The notes beneath the pieces were generated by a model. That model was not told where the DNA came from. It saw only the letters and a list, made by a program, of their open reading frames with translations, and searched no databases. From PR03 sp964353555 (lineage in GTDB: Bacteria; Myxococcota_A; UBA9160; PR03), in assembly GCA_964353555.1 (NCBI GenBank), contig CAYGWM010000020.1:1-54224 (forward strand): 54,224 nt of DNA, written 5' to 3'. Positions 36,950 through 47,593 of this stretch are shown piece after piece; positions within the stretch are counted from its first letter, which is position 1; the number at the start of each line of letters is the position of its first letter. A program made the position numbers and the translations under genes.

Positions 36950-37927
36950 TCAGCGTTCCAGCTTGCTGTGCTCTTGATCGTAGATGGTCTTCGTGAGCGG
37001 CAGATAGCCGTCCTTCACCACGATTTCCTGTCCTTCCTTCGAAAGCACGAGGCGCAGGAACTCACGGACGAGCGGATCGAGCGGCCGGCCGGGCGCCTGG
37101 TTCACGTACACCATCAGGAAGCGCGCGAGCGGATACTTGCCGGCGTACACGTCCGCGGCGTCGGCCTTCGCGAACGGTGCGCCGTCCTTCGCGGCGAGGT
37201 CGAGCGCCTTCACGCTCGACGTCTTGTAGCCGATGCCGCTGTACCCGATGGCGAAGGTGTCCTCGGTGACACCCTGTACGACCGACGCCGAACCGGGTTG
37301 CTCCTTCACGTCGTCGCGGAAGTCGCCGCCACAGAGCGCGTGTTCCTTGAAGTAGCCGTAGGTGCCAGACGCCGAGTTGCGTCCGTAGAGACTGATGCGC
37401 CGACTCGCGTACATGCCGGCGAGCCCGAGCTGCGACCACTGTTCGATCGCGGCCGGTGCGCCGCAGCGCCGCGTCTTCGAGAACAGCGCATCCACCTGCG
37501 GCAGCGTGAGCTTTTCGAGCGGATTGTCCTTGTTCACGTAGACCGCGAGCGCATCGACGGCCACCTTGTAGGCCGTCGGGGCGTAGCCGAACTTCTTCTC
37601 GAAGGCGTCGATCTCGGTGGGCTTCATCTCGCGGCTCATCGGGCCGACCTGCGCGGTGCCATCGATCAGCGCCGGCGGCGCGGTCGAGGATCCCTTGCCT
37701 TCGATCTGGATGCGGACGTTCGGGTACTTGGCGCGAAAGGCCTCGGCCCAGAGCGTCATCAAGTTGTTGAGCGTGTCCGATCCGATCGAGTTCAAGTTGC
37801 CGGCGACGCCGCTGACGGTCGAGTAGGCCGGAATCGAGGCATCGACCTTCACCGCCTCCGCGCCAGCGGCGAGCGGTGCGAACCAACTCGCCAGCGCGAG
37901 AGAGAGTGCGAGACCTGAACGCTTCAT
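36950..37927 (-). CDS. pstS: Phosphate-binding periplasmic protein PstS
   Basis: 325 residues from ATG 37927 with a perfect AGGAGG 8 bp upstream. Signal peptide ending at about residue 22 (PLAAGAEA). Phosphate-binding loops are seen in GSDTLNNLM, IEGKGSSTAPPALIDG, PMSREMK and GRNSASGTYGYF. It captures phosphate in the periplasm for PstCAB. It leads the pstSCAB operon, whose control region (37928-38125) is shared with the divergent phoU and holds a clear PHO box. Confidence 0.95.
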   Translation of the reverse strand: MKRSGLALSLALASWFAPLAAGAEAVKVDASIPAYSTVSGVAGNLNSIGSDTLNNLMTLWAEAFRAKYPNVRIQIEGKGSSTAPPALIDGTAQVGPMSREMKPTEIDAFEKKFGYAPTAYKVAVDALAVYVNKDNPLEKLTLPQVDALFSKTRRCGAPAAIEQWSQLGLAGMYASRRISLYGRNSASGTYGYFKEHALCGGDFRDDVKEQPGSASVVQGVTEDTFAIGYSGIGYKTSSVKALDLAAKDGAPFAKADAADVYAGKYPLARFLMVYVNQAPGRPLDPLVREFLRLVLSKEGQEIVVKDGYLPLTKTIYDQEHSKLER

Positions 37928-38035
37928 TCAGCAGTCCTCCTGGGATGAAATCGAGTCAGCGCCCGATCGCTTCGAGGCGCTCCTTCGAGCGGGCGAGAAC
38001 CTAGGGAGACGCGGCGACGGGCCCGCGAAGCATCT

Positions 38036-38053
38036 GTGACAGTTCCGTGACGG
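38036..38053 (-). promoter_or_regulatory. PHO box upstream of pstS
   Basis: Minus strand CCGTCAC-GGAA-CTGTCAC, two 7-mers with an 11-bp period that match the CTGTCAT-N4-CTGTCAT PhoB consensus at nearly all positions. It lies 109 bp before the pstS start and is oriented with pstS; phoU is on the other side. Confidence 0.65.
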
Positions 38054-38105
38054 AGGGATGTAAGAGCTGCCGCGAATCGCTCCCTCGCGATACTCTACGC
38101 CAGCA

Positions 38106-38129
38106 ATGATGAAGAAAACCCCGTCATGA
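38106..38129 (+). other. Possible 7-codon leader ORF overlapping phoU start
   Basis: ATG ATG AAG AAA ACC CCG TCA TGA encodes MMKKTPS; its stop overlaps the phoU ATG (38126) as ATGA. phoU has no good ribosome site of its own, so it may be translated by reinitiation. This is a pattern seen by eye, not a proven element. Confidence 0.3.
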
Positions 38130-38800
38130 CCCGCTCCGTCGAGTCTTTTCTCGGCGAGGTGAACGAGCTGATTCTGCGCATGGGGGGGTGCTGCGAGGCG
38201 ATCCTCGCCAAGTGCCTGCGAGCCGTCTTCGAGCGCAACGCCGCGCTGGCGCTCGAGGTTCGCGAGGACGATCTCGAGATCGACCGGCTCGACGTCGCCC
38301 TCGACGAGGCCGTGTTGCGGAGCCTGGCGCTGCAAGCCCCGGTCGCCGACGACCTGCGCCGGGTGTTGGCATCGAACGACATCGGCACCGATCTCGAGCG
38401 GGTTGGCGACCTTGCTCGCAACATCGCGAAGAGTGCCGGACGACTCGCCGACCGCGCGCCGGTTCCGTTTCCGCCGCATCTCGAAGCGCTCGCCGTGGAG
38501 TGCCAGGCGATCCTCCGCGACGCGCTCGACGCCTTCGTCCATCGCGATGCCGAGCGCGCCCGCAAGCTGCTCGCCGAGGACGACCGCATCGACGACGACC
38601 AGGACCGCGTGATCCGCGAAGCGCTCGATGGAATCCGCGTCCACCCGGAGCTCTATCAGCAAGAGATCGATCTGATCCTGATCGCGAAGAACCTGGAGCG
38701 TGTCGCCGATCACGCCACCAACATCGCCGAGTCGGTGATCATGATCGTCGAGGCGCGCAACGTGAAGCACGCCGACAAACTCGCCCGCGCTCGCAGCTGA
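38126..38800 (+). CDS. phoU: Phosphate signalling regulator PhoU
   Basis: 224 residues, the usual size. Two tandem three-helix bundles, each with metal-binding acidic patterns (EVREDDLEIDRLDVALDEAVLR in the first, ERVADHATNIAESVIMI in the second), and LASNDIGTDLERVGDLARNIAK in the connecting repeat. PhoU links PstSCAB to PhoR and represses the Pho regulon in high phosphate. Here it is divergent from pstS instead of following pstB. It converges on rpe, 29 bp away. Confidence 0.94.
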   Translation: MTRSVESFLGEVNELILRMGGCCEAILAKCLRAVFERNAALALEVREDDLEIDRLDVALDEAVLRSLALQAPVADDLRRVLASNDIGTDLERVGDLARNIAKSAGRLADRAPVPFPPHLEALAVECQAILRDALDAFVHRDAERARKLLAEDDRIDDDQDRVIREALDGIRVHPELYQQEIDLILIAKNLERVADHATNIAESVIMIVEARNVKHADKLARARS

Positions 38801-38829
38801 GGCGCCGCGCAAACAGTTCGCGCGTCGTG

Positions 38830-39522
38830 TCAGGAGTCTCGGGCCGGGGGCAGCTCCGCTTCCGCTTCGCGGCGCAGCGCCGCGATCGCCGCGCGGTAGT
38901 CCTTCGCGCCGAACACGGCCGTCCCAGCCACGAACGCGGTAGCGCCCGCGCGCGCTGCGGGTCCGATGATTCCGGGTTTCACGCCGCCGTCCACTTCGAG
39001 TGTCACCGCGAGCCCGCGGACGTCGATCCAGCCCCGGAGTTGCTGGATCTTCGGCAGCATCGAATGGATGAACGATTGTCCGCCGAAGCCCGGGTTCACG
39101 GTCATCACCAGCACCTGGTCGAGGTCGCCGAGCACCGGCTCGAGGGCCTGGGCGGGCGTCGACGGGTTCAACACCGCGCACGCGCGCGCGCCCGCTTCGC
39201 GGATCTGCGCGAGCGTGCGGTGCAGGTGCGGGCAGGCCTCGACGTGGACGCCGATCGTCGCGGCGCCCGCGCGCGCGAAGGCGTCGATGTACTTCTCGGG
39301 CTCGACGATCATCAGATGCACGTCGAGCGGCAGCTTCGTTGCGCGCTTCACCGCTTCGACGAGGATCGGCCCGATCGTGATGTTGGGCACGAAGCGGCCG
39401 TCCATCACGTCGACGTGGACCCAGTCGGCGCCGGCGCTCTCGATCGCAGCAACGTCTTCGGCGAGGCGTCCGAAGTCCGCCGACAGGATCGACGGCGCGA
39501 TCACGACGCGACTCGTGCTCAC
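38830..39522 (-). CDS. rpe: Ribulose-phosphate 3-epimerase
   Basis: 230 residues from GTG 39522, which overlaps the rsmB stop as GTGA. TIM barrel with IAPSILSADFGRL, WVHVDVMDGRFVPN (metal and catalytic Asp), DVHLMIVEPE, VMTVNPGFGGQSF and LEVDGGVKP with the second catalytic Asp. It interconverts ribulose 5-phosphate and xylulose 5-phosphate in the pentose phosphate pathway. It is the last gene of the priA-def-fmt-htpX-rsmB-rpe cluster. Confidence 0.96.
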   Translation of the reverse strand: MSTSRVVIAPSILSADFGRLAEDVAAIESAGADWVHVDVMDGRFVPNITIGPILVEAVKRATKLPLDVHLMIVEPEKYIDAFARAGAATIGVHVEACPHLHRTLAQIREAGARACAVLNPSTPAQALEPVLGDLDQVLVMTVNPGFGGQSFIHSMLPKIQQLRGWIDVRGLAVTLEVDGGVKPGIIGPAARAGATAFVAGTAVFGAKDYRAAIAALRREAEAELPPARDS

Positions 39523-40919
39523 GAGCGGCGCTCGAGACGAGTGGCGAAGAAGCCGTCGGTGTCGTGGTGCTGCGGCCAGCAGCGCAGTACAGCGTCCGCC
39601 CCGACGCGTGATCGCAACGAGGTCGGCAGCGCCGTTTCGGCGCTGCGCCGCAGCTCCGGTGCGTTCGCGAGCAGCCATTCCACCACGTCGTCGTTCTCCT
39701 CGGGGCTGATTGTGCAGGTACTGTAGACGAGCGTTCCGCCCGGCCTCAAGCGTTTCGAAACCGCAGCGAGGATCGCGCGCTGCACGGCGGCGAGCTGTCC
39801 GATCGCTTCGGGCTGCACGCGCCAGCGCGCATCCGGATTGCGGCGCAGCGCGCCGAGCCCCGAACAGGGTGCGTCGACGAGGATGCGGTCGAAGGGCGCT
39901 GCATCGAGTCCCTCGATCTCGGCCGCGCTCGCATCGGCGAGCAGCACGCGCAGGTTGCCGAGCCCGAGTCGGGCCGCATCGCGCGCGACGAGTCCGAGGC
40001 GTCGTTCGTTGCGATCGAGCGCGATCACCTGGCCCGTCTCGCCGACACGCTCGGCGATCGCCGTCGCTTTCGCTCCCGGCGCAGCGCAGGCGTCGAGCAC
40101 GCGCTCGCCCGGTTGCGGGTCGAGCAGCTCCACGACCAACTGCGACGCCTCGTCCTGCACCGTCATTCGACCTTCCTGGAACGCGGGATCGCCGGCCGGA
40201 TCGCCGCGGCGACCGAGCGTCACGCCGTCCGGCGCGAAGCGACACGCCGCCGCGAGCGGAAAGCGCGGCAGCAACTCGGCGAGCAGCGCATCGCGTTCGA
40301 CGCGGTTCCGATTCGCGCGTAGCGTGCGGGGCGGGGTTTCGTTCAATGCAGCGGCGAGCGCAGCCGCTTCGTTCGCTCCGAACTGTGCAACCCAGCGCTG
40401 GGCGAGCCAGCGCGGAAACGAGAGCGTGTGGACGAGATGCGCGATCGGGTCGTCCGCGAGCGTCGGCAGCGCGATCGTGTCGCGCTCGCGCGCGAGACGC
40501 CGCAGCGATGCGTTCACCAGCCCGGCGGCGCGTCCCACGCCGGCGGCGTGCGCGAGTCGCACCGACTCAGACACCGCGGCGGCGTCGGGCACGCGATCGC
40601 AGAACACCAGCTGATAGGCGCCGAGGCGCAGCACCTGCACGATGCTGTGCTCGAGGCGCGCGAGCGGGCGGCCCGTCACTTGTGCGAGCAGAAAGTCGAG
40701 GCGTCCGCGGAAGCGCAGCGTCCCGTAGACCAGCTCCGTTGCGAAGGCGCGGTCGCGCGGATCGAGTCGGCTCTTCGCGAGCGCCGCGTGCAGCGCGAGA
40801 TCGGCGTACGCGCCGCTCTCCTCGACGCGCTGGAGCACGCGCAGCGCGAGCGCGCGGGCGTCCTCGCGATGGGAGTTCGGAGCTCCGTTCGCGGGCGCCG
40901 CCGGCGGGGCGGCGCTCAC
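39519..40919 (-). CDS. rsmB: 16S rRNA m5C967 methyltransferase RsmB
   Basis: 466 residues from GTG 40919. An N-terminal NusB-like RNA-binding domain (ALALRVLQRVEESGAYADLAL, FATELVYGTLRFRGRLD) is followed by the methyltransferase with the SAM loop LDACAAPGAKATAIAE, catalytic motif ILVDAPCSGLGALRRNPD and the second Cys in YSTCTISPEEND. It methylates cytosine 967 of 16S rRNA. It begins 16 bp after htpX and overlaps rpe. Confidence 0.95.
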   Translation of the reverse strand: MSAAPPAAPANGAPNSHREDARALALRVLQRVEESGAYADLALHAALAKSRLDPRDRAFATELVYGTLRFRGRLDFLLAQVTGRPLARLEHSIVQVLRLGAYQLVFCDRVPDAAAVSESVRLAHAAGVGRAAGLVNASLRRLARERDTIALPTLADDPIAHLVHTLSFPRWLAQRWVAQFGANEAAALAAALNETPPRTLRANRNRVERDALLAELLPRFPLAAACRFAPDGVTLGRRGDPAGDPAFQEGRMTVQDEASQLVVELLDPQPGERVLDACAAPGAKATAIAERVGETGQVIALDRNERRLGLVARDAARLGLGNLRVLLADASAAEIEGLDAAPFDRILVDAPCSGLGALRRNPDARWRVQPEAIGQLAAVQRAILAAVSKRLRPGGTLVYSTCTISPEENDDVVEWLLANAPELRRSAETALPTSLRSRVGADAVLRCWPQHHDTDGFFATRLERRS

Positions 40920-40935
40920 GAGCGGCGCGCCGGGG

Positions 40936-41799
40936 TCAGGTCGCCCAGCTTCGGTTGCGCAGCCGTTCGATGCGCTCTTCCGTCAGCGGGTGGGTGCGCA
41001 TCAGCTTCGCCATGATGCCGGCGGCGCCACGGCCGCCCGTGAGTGGACTGACGATGAACAGGTGCGCCGTCGCCGGATTGGCGTTCATCGGCAACGTATG
41101 GACACCGATCTCGAGCTTCTCGAGCGATCGCGCCAGCGAGTCGCCTTCGCCGAGCAGGCGCGCGGCAGAAGCGTCGGCCTCGAACTCGCGCGACCGCGAA
41201 ACCGCGAGCTGCAGCAGCGACGCCCCGATGCCGGCGAAGATCGCGACGCCGAGCAGTGCCAGCGGAGATCCGCCGTCGTCGTCGTCCGAGCGACCGCCGC
41301 CGAAGATCGCCGCAAACTGCGCCATGTGTGCCAGCCAGGTGATCGCGCCGACCAGCGTCGCGGCGACGCACGAGATCAGCGTGTCGCGGTTGCGCACGTG
41401 CGAGAGTTCGTGGGCCAGCACGCCGCGCAGCTCGTCGCGCGTGAGGATCTTCAGCATGCCAGACGTCGCTGCGACCGCGGCGTGCTGCGGATTGCGGCCC
41501 GTTGCGAACGCGTTCGGCGTCTCGCTCGGGATCACGTAGACCTTCGGCATCGGAAGCTGCGCTCGCTGCGCGAGATCGGCGACGATACCGAACAGCTCCG
41601 GCGATTCCGCCTCGGTCACGGGCTGGGCTTTGTACATCCGCAGCACCAGTCGATCGCTGAACCAGTAGGCGCCGGCGTTCATCAGCAACGCAAAGCCGAA
41701 CGCCATCGTTGCGCCCTGATGGCCGCCGAGCAGATTGCCGACCCAAACGAGCAGGCCCGAGAGCGCGATCAGCAGTACACCGGTCTTCAGATTGTTCAT
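40936..41799 (-). CDS. htpX: Membrane metalloprotease HtpX
   Basis: 287 residues from ATG 41799 with GGAG 6 bp upstream. Two N-terminal spans, the zinc-binding VLAHELSHVRNRD, two more spans around ISCVAATLVGAITWLA and a third zinc ligand in SREFEADASAARL. HtpX degrades misfolded inner-membrane proteins. A short Asp/Gly-rich loop (RSDDDDGGS) separates the later spans. It sits between fmt and rsmB, an arrangement found in several former Deltaproteobacteria. Confidence 0.95.
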   Translation of the reverse strand: MNNLKTGVLLIALSGLLVWVGNLLGGHQGATMAFGFALLMNAGAYWFSDRLVLRMYKAQPVTEAESPELFGIVADLAQRAQLPMPKVYVIPSETPNAFATGRNPQHAAVAATSGMLKILTRDELRGVLAHELSHVRNRDTLISCVAATLVGAITWLAHMAQFAAIFGGGRSDDDDGGSPLALLGVAIFAGIGASLLQLAVSRSREFEADASAARLLGEGDSLARSLEKLEIGVHTLPMNANPATAHLFIVSPLTGGRGAAGIMAKLMRTHPLTEERIERLRNRSWAT

Positions 41800-41894
41800 G
41801 GAGTTCTCCGACCCACTGTCCGACGGCAGGGCGTGGACCGATGGCGGGGCATCTGAAGCATCGTCACCGAGTCTAGCCGCGCAACAGGGGGCGG

Positions 41895-42830
41895 CTAACC
41901 GCCGACGCGCGCGCCGTCCGCGAGCGGATGACCGCGCAGGAACACGTCGACGTCGAGCGGCTTGCCGCCGGCGCGTTGCAGCACGCGCGGAGCGAGCCAG
42001 CCTTCGCCGGTCGCGATGCGCAGCGGCGCGTCGCCGCCGAGGCGCAATGTGCCGGGCGCTTCGTCGCAGCGAACGGCGAGCGCAGTCGCGGCGAGGATCC
42101 GCAGACGTTCGTTCTGCAACGTCGTGAAGGCGCCCGGTCGTGGCGCCATCGCACGCACGCGGCGCGCCAGCAGGGCGGCCGCTTCGCGCCAATCGAGCAG
42201 CGCGTCCGCAGGACCCAGCTTCGGCGCGAGCGTCGCGCGCGCGTCGTCTTGCGGCGTCCAGACGATGCGACCCTGCGCGACGAGGTCGACCGCTTCCGCG
42301 ATCGCGTCCGCGGCGAGCGCTGCGAGGCGTTCGGTGAGTTCTCCGGTCGTCTCGTCCGCAGCGATCGGCGTGCGGCGCACCACCGCGCTGGGCCCCGCGT
42401 CCATCTCGCGCTCGACGCGCATCACCGAGACGCCCGTCTCGAGATCGCCCGCGAGGATCGCGTGGGCGATCGGCGCCGCGCCGCGGTGTCGCGGCAACAG
42501 GCTCGCGTGCGCGTTGATCAGATAACCGAGGCGCGGCAGCTCGCGCACGCGCTTCGGCAGGAACTGACCGAACGCGACGACGATGCCGAGATCGGCGCTG
42601 AACGCGCGCGCCGTCTCTGCGAACGCGGGCGCGCCGACCTGCTCGGGGCGCAGAACCGGAATGCCGCTGCGCTCGGCGAGGGCGGCGATCGGCGACGGCG
42701 AAACCTTTTGCCCGCGCCCACGCGGCCGATCGGGTTGCGTGACGGTCGCGACGACACGATGCGGTCCGCCGACGAGGCGCGCGAGCGTCGGTACGGCGAA
42801 CTCCGGGGTTCCGAAGAACAGCAGCCGCAG
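41895..42830 (-). CDS. fmt: Methionyl-tRNA formyltransferase, apparent CTG start
   Basis: 311 residues counted from CTG 42830-42828. The family N-terminus RLLFFGTPEFAVPTL follows this codon directly, and no ATG, GTG or TTG lies in frame between it and the def stop 5 bp upstream, or within the preceding part of def. Catalytic Asn/His are in INAHASLLPRHRGAAPI and Asp in MDAGPSAV. The C-terminal OB-like domain ends in FLRGHPLADGARVGG. It formylates initiator Met-tRNA, and def, which removes the formyl group, lies immediately before it. Either CTG is the real start or the base is a sequencing error. Confidence 0.9.
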   Translation of the reverse strand: MRLLFFGTPEFAVPTLARLVGGPHRVVATVTQPDRPRGRGQKVSPSPIAALAERSGIPVLRPEQVGAPAFAETARAFSADLGIVVAFGQFLPKRVRELPRLGYLINAHASLLPRHRGAAPIAHAILAGDLETGVSVMRVEREMDAGPSAVVRRTPIAADETTGELTERLAALAADAIAEAVDLVAQGRIVWTPQDDARATLAPKLGPADALLDWREAAALLARRVRAMAPRPGAFTTLQNERLRILAATALAVRCDEAPGTLRLGGDAPLRIATGEGWLAPRVLQRAGGKPLDVDVFLRGHPLADGARVGG

Positions 42831-42835
42831 CGCGT

Positions 42836-43405
42836 TCAGAGCTTCGTCCCGATCGCGATCGGAGGCCGCTCGCCAGCGGTCGTCCAGCGCCCACCGTCTT
42901 CCTGGAGCATCTTCTTGCGCTTGCCGACGTAGAGGTTGCGCTTCAGACGCGAGATGCGGTCGATGAAGAGCACGCCGTCGAGGTGATCGAGTTCGTGCTG
43001 GAAGCAAACGGCGCGCAGCCCGCAGGCGGTCTCGATGACTTCGCGACCTTCGAGGTCGAGCGCGCGCAGCACGACGTTTTCGGCGCGCTTCACTTCCGCC
43101 GAAAAGTCGGGCACCGAGAGACATCCTTCGTTCCAGACGATCTCGCCGCTGCGCTCGGTGATCTCCGGATTCACGAAGATGCAGGGCTTGCGTTCGGCGT
43201 CTTCCTCGGTCCACTCGGTGTCCATCACGATCAGGCGGATCGCGGCACCGATCTGTGGAGCCGCGAGGCCGATACCCGGTTCGTCATACATGGTCTCGAG
43301 CATGTCGGCGGCCAGCTGGCGCAGCTCGTCCGTGATCTTCTCGATCGGTTCCGAGCGCCTGCGCAGCCGCGGGTCCGGAAAATGGAGGACGTCGAGGATC
43401 GGCAT
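42836..43405 (-). CDS. def: Peptide deformylase
   Basis: 189 residues from ATG 43405; GTG 43411 is possible. All three metal-site motifs are present: GIGLAAPQIG, EGCLSVPDF (Cys ligand) and QHELDHLDGVLF (two His and catalytic Glu). It removes the N-formyl group from nascent proteins. It is 62 bp after priA and 5 bp before fmt. Confidence 0.96.
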   Translation of the reverse strand: MPILDVLHFPDPRLRRRSEPIEKITDELRQLAADMLETMYDEPGIGLAAPQIGAAIRLIVMDTEWTEEDAERKPCIFVNPEITERSGEIVWNEGCLSVPDFSAEVKRAENVVLRALDLEGREVIETACGLRAVCFQHELDHLDGVLFIDRISRLKRNLYVGKRKKMLQEDGGRWTTAGERPPIAIGTKL

Positions 43406-43467
43406 GACCACGGCAGGCTAGCCAATGGACATCGCCCGGCTACGTCTCCGGCCCCGTCAGCATGCTG

Positions 43468-45969
<2,502 letters not shown>

Positions 45970-45993
45970 GATCGCATTGTACTGTCCCGCGCG

Positions 45994-46680
45994 ATGGAAG
46001 AACGGATCCAGATTCGAGAGTCGACGCAGGGCCGCGCGCTGGTGATCGACGGCACCTTCGCGTCGTGGTGGTCGCGCGACGGCAAGGCGACGGGATCCGT
46101 GTGGGATGCCCTCGTGGCGCCGTTGCTGGCGTTGCCAGCGGCGCGTCGGCGCAGCGTGCTGATCCTCGGACTGGGTGGTGGCAGCGCCGCGCGGCTGGTG
46201 CGCACGATCGCGCCGCGCGCGCACGTGGTGGGAGTCGAGTTCGATCGCGACGTGATCCGGGCCGCGCGCCGCCACTTCGATCTGGACGCACTCGACGTCG
46301 AAGTCGTGTGCGACGACGCGCGCGCGGTGCTGGTGCGCGAGCGGCGCCGCTTCGACCTGGTGATCGACGACGTGTTCGTCGGCCGCGGTCGCAACGTGCG
46401 CAAGCCCGATTGGCTGCCGATTCCGTACCTGGCGCTGGCTGCGAAGCGCGTCGCGACGGGCGGCGTGCTGGTTTCGAACAGCATCGACGAGGCGCCCGCC
46501 GTGTGCCGGGCGATGCGCTCGCTCTACGCCGATCCGCTGGTGCTGAGCGTGCGCGGTTACGACAACCGCATCTACGCCGGATCGACGCGCGCGCTCGATG
46601 CGCGCACGCTGCGAGCGGCGATCGCGGCGGATCCGACGCTCGCCGGCGCGCTCACGAAGCTCAGCGTGCGCGGGGCGTAG
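45994..46680 (+). CDS. SpeE-fold (spermidine synthase-like) protein
   Basis: 228 residues from ATG 45994. A Rossmann methyltransferase-like fold with VLILGLGGGSAARLV, an acidic end of strand 2 in VVGVEFDRDVI, and VVCDDARAVL. True spermidine synthases have GGGDG in the first motif and a catalytic Asp in an IxxDxxDP motif; here the Asp after GGG is Ser, and the region reads LVIDDVFVGRG. Polyamine synthesis is therefore doubtful and it may bind another nucleoside ligand or methylate something. No speD, speA or ODC gene is near. Its end overlaps the convergent PEP-CTERM gene by 20 bp. Confidence 0.75.
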   Translation: MEERIQIRESTQGRALVIDGTFASWWSRDGKATGSVWDALVAPLLALPAARRRSVLILGLGGGSAARLVRTIAPRAHVVGVEFDRDVIRAARRHFDLDALDVEVVCDDARAVLVRERRRFDLVIDDVFVGRGRNVRKPDWLPIPYLALAAKRVATGGVLVSNSIDEAPAVCRAMRSLYADPLVLSVRGYDNRIYAGSTRALDARTLRAAIAADPTLAGALTKLSVRGA

Positions 46681-47506
46681 CGCGCGGACGGCGCAACGCG
46701 GCGAGCGCCGCGATCGCCGCTGCGCCGATCGCCGCCGCGGCCGGCTCGGGGACGGTCACCGGGATCGTGCGCCGGTAGACGGTCGGCGCCGTGCCCTGTT
46801 GATCGTCCGCGTCGCCGGTGTCGGGATCGACCGACGTCGCGACGACCGTCACGTCGTAGCTGCCCGGTGCCTGCGGGAGCTGCACGATGCCCGCCTTCAG
46901 CACGAAGCGGGTGTCGGTGTCGAAATACGAGCAGTTGCCGCCGGCGCCGTTGTTGTTGGTGCCGCCGCTCAGCAGTGTGAGCACGAAGATGTGCTCGCCG
47001 CCTCCGCCGATCGAGTGGGATCCGATCGAGTCGATGCCGTCGTCGTAGCTGCCGTTGAGCCACGTGTCGGCGTACGCCGTGTTCGCGCCCGTCGCGTAGT
47101 TCGGGATGCGGTAGTCGTAGCCGAGCGAGCCCGACGGATCGAAGACGCCGTTGGCCGTGAAGTCGAAGTCCCAGTGGCCGATCTCGGCGCCGGCGCCGAG
47201 GGCGTCGAAGCCCGCGAAGCCGAAAGCGGCCGGCAGCGTGAATACGATCTGTCGCGTGAGCAGGATCGTCGTCGCGGAGCCGGGGATGTTCATCTCGAAG
47301 GTCACGGCCGGCGCCGCACCGGGCGTCGACAGGTCGGCGTCGAAGCGCATGCTGCTCTCGACCGCGGCCAGGTAGTCCGAACACGTCGGTGGGGCGAGCA
47401 GTGCGCGCAGGCCCGCCACGGAGTGCTCCCCGGCACACGCCGAGTTCAGCAGCCAGAACGCCCCACCCATGACACCAAGGACTCGCGTCGCTCGACGGAC
47501 TCGCAT
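46661..47506 (-). CDS. PEP-CTERM-like surface protein 2
   Basis: 281 residues from ATG 47506 with GGGGGAG upstream. Signal peptide (basic MRVRRATR, hydrophobic VMGGAFWLLNSACAG). The body is rich in Gly, Ser, Thr and Asn with repeated strands (FAGFDALGAGAEIGHWDFDFT, YDDGIDSIGSHSIGGGGEHIFVL). It ends VPEP, a hydrophobic Ala-rich span (AAAAIGAAAIAALAAL) and Arg-rich tail, the exosortase signal. Its ligand or activity is unknown. It is divergent from the GH172-like gene. Confidence 0.78.
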   Translation of the reverse strand: MRVRRATRVLGVMGGAFWLLNSACAGEHSVAGLRALLAPPTCSDYLAAVESSMRFDADLSTPGAAPAVTFEMNIPGSATTILLTRQIVFTLPAAFGFAGFDALGAGAEIGHWDFDFTANGVFDPSGSLGYDYRIPNYATGANTAYADTWLNGSYDDGIDSIGSHSIGGGGEHIFVLTLLSGGTNNNGAGGNCSYFDTDTRFVLKAGIVQLPQAPGSYDVTVVATSVDPDTGDADDQQGTAPTVYRRTIPVTVPEPAAAAIGAAAIAALAALRRPRATPRAR

Positions 47507-47593
47507 GCGGCTCCCCCCTCGCGATGGTGCCGGAGCATACCGCGGTGTCCGCTGCGGTAGGGTCCCGCACTGTATCCGATCGAGGAGGACACC

